Positions 1 to 5,832 of a stretch of 7,752 nucleotides of DNA are shown here, in pieces (the stretch's first letter is position 1; each line of letters starts with the position of its first letter). A model generated the notes under the pieces. It saw nothing but the letters and a program-made list of their open reading frames with translations. It ran no database searches and had not been told where the DNA came from. The position numbers were made by a program, and so were the translations under genes. The DNA is from an uncultured Sutterella sp. (GTDB lineage: Bacteria > Pseudomonadota > Gammaproteobacteria > Burkholderiales > Burkholderiaceae_F). The DNA is taken from NCBI GenBank assembly GCA_900552195.1, contig URYO01000053.1:1-7752 (forward strand). The letters are read 5' to 3'.

Positions 1-18
1 GACAGAAAGCATGTTTGT

Positions 19-2382
19 ATGACCGAAAGCATCTCTGACAAACCCGGCTCCGACCTCCGAGAAGGAACTTCCGTAACTCATTGGGGAGTTGTGGAGACGA
101 TCGTTGTAGACGGAAAGATTTCTAAACTTGAACCGGTTCCGGAGGACTGGCACCCTTCTCCGAATTTAAATGCTCTGGCGGAGCTGCCTTATGCACCTTC
201 TCGGATTCGTTATCCGATGGTGCGCGAAAGTTACCTTAAAGAAGGGATAGCCTCAAGAGATCGCCGCGGAGAGGGTAAATGGATTCGTGTTTCTTGGGAC
301 GAAGCGCTTGATCTGATTGCCTCCGAACTTAAACGTGTTTATTCAGAGTACGGTCCGAGCGCTATTTTCGGTCAATCCTACGGATGGAAGTCTCCGGGTA
401 CCGTGAATTCAGCTAGTACGCTTCAAAGAAGATTATTAAGTCTTTGCGGCGGTTATGTTTCGGGCGTCAATTCTTATTCCACTGCCGCGATCGGAACCAT
501 ACTCCCTTATGTTATAGGAACAGGCGATCCTCAGTCGACGGATTGGAATGTTGTTCTTAAAAACAGCAAACGTATTGTGCTTTGGGGCGCGGATCCGATT
601 GTGACGAATGACATCGACTGGTCCACGACACTGCATAACTACTTTCCTTATTTAGAGAAACTTAAAGATTCCGATATCAAAACCATCGACATCAATCCGG
701 TTAGAACAGAAACCGGCGAGTTTTTAGGCAGCGAATGGATCGCACCCAAGCCCGGAACAGATTGCGCCTTAATGCTCGGCATGATGTATGAACTCGAATG
801 TTCAGGCAAAACGGATAAGAACATCCTTCAAAACTGTACTTCCGGATTTGAGGTCTTCCAGGACCACCTTCTCGGAAAGTCAGACGGAATTCCTAAATCG
901 CCTGAATGGGCTTCAGAAATTACCGGTATCCCTACTGACAAAATCCACTCCTTAACTCATGAATTAGCGGACAACCGCACCATGATCATTATGGGATGGG
1001 GCATACAACGAATTCAGTACGGCGAGCAGCCGCATTGGATGGCATTCACCCTGGCAAGCATGCTGGGGCAAATCGGGTTGCCAGGCGGAGGCGTGGGCAC
1101 GAACTACCACTATTCTTCCGGCGGCTGCCCTTTCCATATCGGCCCGATGATCGGAGGCTTAGCGTCTCGAGTAGAACCTGTGCTTCCGAGATTAAAGCCT
1201 TGGAAAGGAAGTGCTTATATTCCGGTTATGCGGTTTGCGGATTGTTTCCTGAACCCCGGAAAGACGATCGAACATAACGGTAAAAGACTTACTTACCCTG
1301 ACATCCGAATGGTGATGTGGACGGGCGGCAATCCTTTTGCACATAAGCCCGAAACGAATCGCCTTCTCTCTGCTTGGAAGAAACCGGAAACCATCGTCGT
1401 CACCGATTGCTTTATGACGGCTACCGCTCGTCATGCGGATATTGTGCTTCCGGCACAAACCGTGTTTGAGCACAACGACATCTGTCCGATCGGCACTTAC
1501 ACGAACGACGGCATAGCAGCAAACCACGCAATGATTGCGCCGATTGGTGAATCTCGTTCCGATTACCGGATTTATTCAGAATTGGCTCGTCGTATGGGAG
1601 TGGAGCAGGAATTTACTCTTGGTCTAGATGAGATCGGATGGATTCAGGCGATCTACCAAGAAGCAAAGAATCGAGGCTTAAGCTCCGGAATCCAACTCCC
1701 TACCTTCGAAGAGTTCTGGTCAAAGGGCATCGTTTTTTATCCGGAAGATGAAACGAGCAAGGAGTTCGTAGCTTTTGAGGAATTTAGAAAAGATCCTGCA
1801 AACCATCCTCTTAGGACCGAGAGCGGCAAAATCCAAATCTTTAGTCCTAGGATCGCAAGTTACGGTTATGACGACTGCCGCGGATATCCGAGTTATTTTG
1901 AGCCGAGCGAATCTTTAAACAATAAGAAGAAGTATCCGCTGGCCTACATGTCTGGCAAAAGCGCTCACAGACTTCATAGTCAGTTAGACGGAACAACACA
2001 TACAGCCTCGCATAACATCGGAGATCGGGAGCCGATATGGATTCATCCCGATAACGCTGCCGAGAGAGGAATTCAAACCGGTGATGTCGTTCTTGTTCGC
2101 AACGATCGTGGAAACGTTCTCGCCGGCGCCGTTGTTACCGATAAGGTCAGAAAAGATGTTGTTCTTATTCGTCACGGAGGATGGTTCGAGCCGCAAAAGC
2201 AGGAAGACGGTTCAACGCTTGACGTTCACGGCAATGCCAACACGCTGACTATGGATGTCCCGACATCCAAATTGGCTTGCGGAAACGTAGCCTCTTCCGG
2301 ACTTGTCGAAGTAGAAAAATTCGAAGGCGATCTGCCTACCGTCAAAATTCGAGAAGAGACTGTGCCTCAGCCTAAAGCCTGA
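19..2382 (+). CDS. DMSO/TMAO/biotin-sulfoxide reductase family molybdoenzyme (TorA/DorA/BisC type)
   Basis: Molybdopterin-guanine-dinucleotide oxidoreductase expected to reduce an S-oxide or N-oxide (DMSO, TMAO, methionine or biotin sulfoxide). The whole family architecture is visible: THWG near residue 20, RIRYPMVR near 62-69, WIRVSWDEALDLI near 88-100, a molybdenum-site block SYGWKS, a YST block, GQIGLPGGG, HADIVLP, and a C-terminal MopB domain with RLHSQ and TGDVV. Ser154 in NSYST aligns with the serine that ligates Mo in R. sphaeroides DMSO reductase (Ser147), and Tyr121/Trp123 align with its Tyr114/Trp116 at identical spacing. TorA lacks that Tyr, so an S-oxide reductase of DorA/BisC type is favoured. 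No N-terminal Fe-S cysteine cluster is seen, as expected for this subfamily. At 787 aa it is BisC-sized. No Tat signal is present from this ATG, and Shine-Dalgarno support is weak (AGAAAG). The frame is open to base 1, so a longer, exported form starting upstream of the window is possible. Family is certain; substrate and location are not. Confidence 0.93.
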   Translation: MTESISDKPGSDLREGTSVTHWGVVETIVVDGKISKLEPVPEDWHPSPNLNALAELPYAPSRIRYPMVRESYLKEGIASRDRRGEGKWIRVSWDEALDLIASELKRVYSEYGPSAIFGQSYGWKSPGTVNSASTLQRRLLSLCGGYVSGVNSYSTAAIGTILPYVIGTGDPQSTDWNVVLKNSKRIVLWGADPIVTNDIDWSTTLHNYFPYLEKLKDSDIKTIDINPVRTETGEFLGSEWIAPKPGTDCALMLGMMYELECSGKTDKNILQNCTSGFEVFQDHLLGKSDGIPKSPEWASEITGIPTDKIHSLTHELADNRTMIIMGWGIQRIQYGEQPHWMAFTLASMLGQIGLPGGGVGTNYHYSSGGCPFHIGPMIGGLASRVEPVLPRLKPWKGSAYIPVMRFADCFLNPGKTIEHNGKRLTYPDIRMVMWTGGNPFAHKPETNRLLSAWKKPETIVVTDCFMTATARHADIVLPAQTVFEHNDICPIGTYTNDGIAANHAMIAPIGESRSDYRIYSELARRMGVEQEFTLGLDEIGWIQAIYQEAKNRGLSSGIQLPTFEEFWSKGIVFYPEDETSKEFVAFEEFRKDPANHPLRTESGKIQIFSPRIASYGYDDCRGYPSYFEPSESLNNKKKYPLAYMSGKSAHRLHSQLDGTTHTASHNIGDREPIWIHPDNAAERGIQTGDVVLVRNDRGNVLAGAVVTDKVRKDVVLIRHGGWFEPQKQEDGSTLDVHGNANTLTMDVPTSKLACGNVASSGLVEVEKFEGDLPTVKIREETVPQPKA

Positions 2383-2417
2383 CAATCTTTGTCCGATTCT
2401 CCTAATTGAAGACACTT

Positions 2418-2458
2418 AAGCCTGCGCCTTACTAAAACTGCGCAGGCTTTGTGTTTGT
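2418..2458 (+). terminator. Rho-independent terminator after the molybdoenzyme gene
   Basis: A perfect 10-bp G+C-rich stem, AAGCCTGCGC (2418-2427) with GCGCAGGCTT (2440-2449), encloses a 12-nt loop and runs into a T-rich but interrupted tail (TTTGTGTTTG). It begins 35 bp after the stop codon at 2380-2382 and should separate that transcript from the MATE gene. Confidence 0.85.
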
Positions 2459-2463
2459 AGGAG

Positions 2464-2511
2464 TATTCTTATTTGGTGAATAAGAAATCAAACCAACTAT
2501 AAGAATAAGGA
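2464..2511 (+). promoter_or_regulatory. Leader inverted repeats with alternative pairings next to the MATE gene Shine-Dalgarno
   Basis: TTCTTATT (2466-2473) forms a perfect 8-bp inverted repeat with AATAAGAA (2479-2486) across a 5-nt loop. Nearly the same left arm, TATTCTTAT (2464-2472), is also perfectly complementary over 9 bp to ATAAGAATA (2499-2507), which abuts and overlaps by one base the probable Shine-Dalgarno AAGGA (2507-2511). The two pairings are mutually exclusive. This may be a dimeric repressor operator with an extra half-site, or an RNA switch controlling access to the ribosome site. The arms are A+T-rich, so RNA stability would be low. The repeats are directly visible; the function is inference. 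Confidence 0.4.
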
Positions 2512-2517
2512 TCGGTC

Positions 2518-3906
2518 ATGGCTATCTTTAGCAAGAATATCGACATGCTTAACGGAACTATCTGGGACAAGATGGTTGTTTTCGCAATTCCCCTAGCCCT
2601 GACCGGCGTTTTACAGCAGCTGTATAACCTTGCAGACGTTGCGGTTCTCGGACATTTTGTTTCTAATGAGGCAGTGGCAGCCGTCGGCACGAACGTTCCT
2701 ATCGTGGGCCTGATTGTTGCCTTCTGTATCGGCCTTTCCATCGGCGCAAACGTCGTAGTCGCACGGTATTTGGGTATGCGCAAATACGATGACGCGTCCA
2801 GAGCTGTTCATACTGCTTTTGCCACAGCTGTGATCTTCGGCGTTATCGCGATGATAATCGGCGAGCTTTGTTCTTCCATCTTGATGGTATGGATGCAAGT
2901 GCCGCCGAACGTCGTTCGTCACTCTGAGATTTATCTTCAGATGTATTTGCTGGGCATGCCCTTCATTTCCATCTACAACTTCCTGTCAGCAGTTTTGAGA
3001 AGCCAGGGAGATACACAAACGCCTTTATGGGCCTTGTGCATCGCCAGTGTCTTTAACGCTTTGGGAGACTTATTCGTCGTAACTGTTGTCGACTGGGGCA
3101 TCGGCGGCGTGGCTTTGATGACCGCTTTAGCCAACTTGTTGGCTTCCGGCATCCTTGTTTATAAGCTCATGCGCACAGATGGGCCGCTCCGCCTTTATCC
3201 GAATCGTTTATTCAAGATGGACAAGAAGGCCTTGCGCTCCATGATCAAGATCGGCTGGCCTGCCGGTCTGCAGAGTTCGGTTTTCTCCCTTTCTAACTTA
3301 ATTATCCAGAGCGCCATCAACTCGCTGGGTGCTGATGTAATGGCGGCCTCCGTTGCAGCCTTTACGATCGAGATTAACTGCTACTGCGTGATTAACGGTT
3401 TCGGTTTGGCAGCAACAACATTCATTAGCCAGAACTACGGCGCCGGCAATCTGGAACGCTGCAAACGAATTACTCGCGTCAACATGGCTTTGAATATCGG
3501 CATCACGGTGGTGTTGAGCGTTCTGATCTATGGCTTCGGCCGATATTTGCTTGGTTTCTTCACACAATCCGAAGAGATTATTTCTTTGGGTATGATTCGA
3601 CTGCTCTGGGTCGTGATTCCCGAACCCTTGAACTCCGTTATGGAAGTTCTTTCCGACTCAATGCGCGGTTACGGTTATTCCCTGCCGCCTGCCATCATCA
3701 CAGTAGTGGTCATTTGTACCATCCGAATCGTTTGGGTGTATTCGGTGTTCGCGGCTAAGCCGACCTATGAAATTTTGATGATGGTCTACCCGCTCAGTTG
3801 GCTCGTGACTTCGATCTGCCTGACGTTCCTCTACTTCAGATTCATGAAGAAGCTCCCGGCGAAACGCTGCAGAACGGCCGTAAAAAAAATAGTGACGGAG
3901 GGATAA
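2518..3906 (+). CDS. MATE family efflux transporter (DinF/MepA-like)
   Basis: Inner-membrane secondary transporter expected to export drugs or metabolites using an H+ or Na+ gradient. At 462 aa it has the usual MATE length and about 12 hydrophobic segments arranged as two homologous halves. The first helix carries Pro25 and, 15 residues later, Asp40 in NLADVAVLGH; these sit where the Pro/Asp pair of the archaeal DinF-type transporter PfMATE (Pro26/Asp41) couples cation binding. Other family signatures are GLSIGANVVVARYLG, the SQGDTQTP loop (from residue 162), and QNYGAGNLERC (NYGAGN at 306-311) at the start of the second half. The loop SDSMRGYGYS is the second-half counterpart of SQGDTQTP. 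The basic C-terminal tail is expected to be cytoplasmic. The start is supported by AAGGA at 2507-2511, six bases before the ATG. It follows a terminator, so it likely has its own promoter. The next gene begins 40 bp downstream on the same strand with no terminator between. Substrate cannot be read from sequence. Confidence 0.93.
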   Translation: MAIFSKNIDMLNGTIWDKMVVFAIPLALTGVLQQLYNLADVAVLGHFVSNEAVAAVGTNVPIVGLIVAFCIGLSIGANVVVARYLGMRKYDDASRAVHTAFATAVIFGVIAMIIGELCSSILMVWMQVPPNVVRHSEIYLQMYLLGMPFISIYNFLSAVLRSQGDTQTPLWALCIASVFNALGDLFVVTVVDWGIGGVALMTALANLLASGILVYKLMRTDGPLRLYPNRLFKMDKKALRSMIKIGWPAGLQSSVFSLSNLIIQSAINSLGADVMAASVAAFTIEINCYCVINGFGLAATTFISQNYGAGNLERCKRITRVNMALNIGITVVLSVLIYGFGRYLLGFFTQSEEIISLGMIRLLWVVIPEPLNSVMEVLSDSMRGYGYSLPPAIITVVVICTIRIVWVYSVFAAKPTYEILMMVYPLSWLVTSICLTFLYFRFMKKLPAKRCRTAVKKIVTEG

Positions 3907-3946
3907 TCCTGCATCTAAATTTTTCAACATCTTCCATAAATGCGTT

Positions 3947-4699
3947 ATGAAACCGTTAATGACTGATAAGCCGGTCGGCATAAAAAATGTTCTTCTTGTT
4001 GGTAACTCTTTCATGTTCTATAACTGCGGTGTTAACGGAATGATAAACGGTTTTGCAAAAGCAAAACACCGAGATCTCGTCATCACGCTTGTCGGTATCG
4101 GAGGCGCTAGCCTGTATTGGCACGACGTGAAGAGTTATTTGCGACCGAATGCTCTAAGAAGCTACAAAATCGCGAGCGACGGTACGAACAAAGTAACGTT
4201 CTTGGATTATCCAGACGGAAAGATCTTTGATGCCGTTGTTTTAGAAGATTCGAGTCAAGGGCCGATTCATCCGGAGCTAAAAGAGCTTTTTCGGGAGTCG
4301 GCTAGGAAACATTGTCAGGATATTCGTGAAGCCGGCGCCAAACCGTTTTTTATGATGACCTGGGCCTACAAAAACAAACCTGAGATGACCAGTCTTTTAG
4401 CCGATGCAACGATTGAAGTGGCTAACGAAAATTCTGCTTCCGTCATACCCTGTGGCATGGCATTTGAACGATCCTCGAAAGATTTTCCCGAGATTGAGCT
4501 CATTCGATCTGATAACAGACATCCGACGGTAGCCGGAACTTATTTAGAGGCAGCGGTGTTTTTTGCGTCCTTGACAGGAATCGCTCGGACGGATTGCGAT
4601 TTCTATGGTCGTTTTGATGATTTGGTGGTGACTTGGGAAACCGGTAAAAAATTACAGCAAATTGCCTGGGACACCGTGCGGGACTTCAACTGCTGGTGA
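3947..4699 (+). CDS. SGNH/GDSL-like hydrolase, DUF4886-like
   Basis: Predicted serine esterase or acyl hydrolase of the SGNH fold, 250 aa. Block I is VLLVGNSF with the nucleophile Ser21. GIGGAS (residues 50-55) supplies the block II glycine. LEDSSQGP (99-106) lies where block III normally has GxND, and DNRHP (Asp189, His192) gives the catalytic Asp-x-x-His. The LEDSSQ block, resembling LQEQSQ, recalls the DUF4886 branch rather than classical lipases. No signal peptide or membrane segment is apparent, so a cytoplasmic location is likely. The start is uncertain: there is no convincing Shine-Dalgarno upstream of 3947, and another in-frame ATG lies at 3959. The frame is also open upstream into the end of the MATE gene. 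It may be co-transcribed with that gene and could act on a molecule the pump handles, which is inference. Arginine codons are mostly CGA/CGG/AGA/AGG (10 of 12), unlike the downstream pair. The fold call is fairly sure; the substrate is unknown. Confidence 0.8.
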   Translation: MKPLMTDKPVGIKNVLLVGNSFMFYNCGVNGMINGFAKAKHRDLVITLVGIGGASLYWHDVKSYLRPNALRSYKIASDGTNKVTFLDYPDGKIFDAVVLEDSSQGPIHPELKELFRESARKHCQDIREAGAKPFFMMTWAYKNKPEMTSLLADATIEVANENSASVIPCGMAFERSSKDFPEIELIRSDNRHPTVAGTYLEAAVFFASLTGIARTDCDFYGRFDDLVVTWETGKKLQQIAWDTVRDFNCW

Positions 4700-4731
4700 T
4701 TAGAAAAACCAAGAATCTAGGGGAAAACACT

Positions 4732-4737
4732 TATAAC
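4732..4737 (+). promoter_or_regulatory. Possible -10 element for the dehydratase-reductase unit
   Basis: TATAAC matches five of six bases of the sigma-70 -10 consensus and lies in the 174-bp gap between the SGNH gene and the dehydratase gene. No good -35 element is found 16-18 bp upstream, so this would need an activator or may be chance. It is the best -10-like site seen in the gap. Confidence 0.2.
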
Positions 4738-4765
4738 CCATTCCCGCATTTATACCTCTCGAATA

Positions 4766-4779
4766 CATCCCGTGGGATG
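4766..4779 (+). repeat. Short inverted repeat CATCCC-GT-GGGATG
   Basis: Perfect 6-bp arms flank a 2-bp centre. The 2-nt loop is too tight for a good RNA hairpin and there is no T tract after it, so a terminator is unlikely. A protein-binding dyad ahead of the dehydratase-reductase unit is the more plausible reading, but it could be chance. Confidence 0.35.
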
Positions 4780-4792
4780 GATTTAACCGCCA

Positions 4793-4844
4793 TTGATCCG
4801 TTTTTGATCCTCCGGAAAAAGTCAACAATGACTTCATTGATCGA
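4793..4844 (+). promoter_or_regulatory. Helically spaced TTGATC repeats upstream of the exported dehydratase
   Basis: TTGATCC occurs at 4793-4799 and again at 4804-4810, start to start 11 bp apart, or about one helical turn. TTGATCG follows at 4838-4844, 34 bp further on, about three turns. The last copy also sits inside an imperfect dyad ATTGA-N7-TCAAT (4836-4852). Same-face direct repeats are typical of response-regulator sites, while the dyad would suit a LysR-type protein. This is a candidate operator; no regulator gene is in the window. Confidence 0.35.
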
Positions 4845-4864
4845 ATCTCAATTCAATCTGTTTC

Positions 4865-4870
4865 GGAGGA
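4865..4870 (+). promoter_or_regulatory. Strong Shine-Dalgarno fixing the dehydratase start
   Basis: GGAGGA lies directly upstream of the ATG at 4874, with 3-4 bases between. It supports initiation there rather than at the internal ATG at 4889 (residue 6), which would remove the twin-arginine pair. The site therefore matters for the export prediction. Confidence 0.75.
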
Positions 4871-4873
4871 AAT

Positions 4874-5800
4874 ATGAAAAGAAGAACCATGATTCAATCC
4901 GGCATCGGCGGTTTGGCTGCTGCCTTCTCTGCCTCTGCCTTTGCCAGCACAAAATTGAAAGGCAATGAAAAGATGATGCCGGTCGACACCCTGAACCACG
5001 AACCCGGCTGGGACAAAGAACCTGTTGAAGTCTTGGAAATCAAGGGCGTCAGAATCGGTGAAGGCCGTCCTAAGATCATTGCTTCCACGACTGCTAAGAC
5101 GCCCGAAGCTTTCATCGCGTTGGTTCAGGACTACAACAGTCGTCCTGAACTTCAGATGATCGAGCTCCGCCCTGACTACATCGGTGAAATTTTCGTTAAA
5201 GAATTTGCCAAGCTCACTAAGCAGGTCTATGAAATCGTCAAGAACAAACCGATTCTCATGACCTTCCGCGACAAGACCGAAGGCGGCGGCAGACACGTTT
5301 CCGACGAATACTACAGAGACTTCTATTTTGACGTTCTCGACAATGGCAAGATTGACCTTATCGACATCGAAATGTTCCGCAACGCCGATATCTGCAAGCA
5401 GATCGTGAAAAAAGCCAAAGAAAAAGGCGTCAAAGTTGTGATGAGCGACCACGAATTCGGATGGACTCCCTCTGAAGCTGAAATCATTCGTCGTCTTCTC
5501 CTTCAGGAACAATTAGGCTCCGACATTCTGAAGATTGCTGTAATGGCCCACAACACCGGTGACGCACTCAACTTGATGAACGCAACTTGGAAGACACGCA
5601 ATTACTTCTCCCGCAAACCGATGCTCACAATGGCTATGGGCAAAGATGGCGTCTTAAGCCGCATGACCGGTGAATTCACAGGTTCCGACATCACTTTCTG
5701 CATGGTTGGCGGCAAACCTTCCGCTCCGGGCCAGATCCCTAGTGAAGAAGCCGAACAGATCCTGAATTCCATTCACAAGGCCATGTACCCGGCTAAATAA
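4874..5800 (+). CDS. aroD: Exported type I 3-dehydroquinate dehydratase (Tat-like signal)
   Basis: Type I dehydroquinase converting 3-dehydroquinate to 3-dehydroshikimate through a lysine Schiff base. Residues 45-305 align by eye along the full length of E. coli AroD, and the active site appears complete: Glu97/Arg99 (ELRPD), Arg132 and Glu136 (TFRDKTEGG), His193 (MSDHEF), Schiff-base Lys220 (LKIAVM), Arg263 (LSRMTGE), and Ser283/Gln287 (SAPGQI). These correspond to E. coli Glu46/Arg48, Arg82/Glu86, His143, Lys170, Arg213 and Ser232/Gln236. Unlike AroD (about 252 aa) it is 308 aa because of an N-terminal extension: MKRRTMIQ with a twin arginine, a weakly hydrophobic Gly/Ala stretch, and an AFA-S cleavage-like site after residue 24, then a roughly 20-residue linker. 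This reads as a Tat signal, so a periplasmic enzyme is predicted. It is followed after 32 bp by an exported flavin reductase, suggesting respiration or catabolism rather than aromatic biosynthesis. Enzyme family is sure; export is likely; physiological role is inferred. Confidence 0.93.
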   Translation: MKRRTMIQSGIGGLAAAFSASAFASTKLKGNEKMMPVDTLNHEPGWDKEPVEVLEIKGVRIGEGRPKIIASTTAKTPEAFIALVQDYNSRPELQMIELRPDYIGEIFVKEFAKLTKQVYEIVKNKPILMTFRDKTEGGGRHVSDEYYRDFYFDVLDNGKIDLIDIEMFRNADICKQIVKKAKEKGVKVVMSDHEFGWTPSEAEIIRRLLLQEQLGSDILKIAVMAHNTGDALNLMNATWKTRNYFSRKPMLTMAMGKDGVLSRMTGEFTGSDITFCMVGGKPSAPGQIPSEEAEQILNSIHKAMYPAK

Positions 5801-5832
5801 TTCTTAAGAGAACCTCCTCTCAAGGAACAAAC

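Noticed and set aside
4766..4779. The CATCCC/GGGATG dyad as a terminator for the hydrolase gene
   Set aside because: The loop is only two bases and there is no T tract downstream.
4696..4968. A 90-codon + strand frame from a GTG overlapping the hydrolase stop and running into the dehydratase gene
   Set aside because: It runs through the regulatory gap and into the dehydratase start in another frame, has no family motif, and is not needed to explain the region.
4853..5512. A 219-codon antisense frame opposite the dehydratase
   Set aside because: It is a shadow of the strongly biased codon use of the sense gene, with low-complexity composition and no recognisable domain.
4874..5800. Reading the dehydratase as the ordinary housekeeping shikimate-pathway AroD
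   Set aside because: The catalytic domain would allow it, but the Tat-like extension and pairing with an exported reductase make a periplasmic role more likely. The rest of the genome is needed to exclude it fully.
5801..5832. Small repeats (TTCTTAAGAGAA, GAGA-N6-TCTC) between the dehydratase and the reductase
   Set aside because: Four-base arms in a 32-bp gap are expected by chance, and no T tract follows. I treat the two genes as one transcript.
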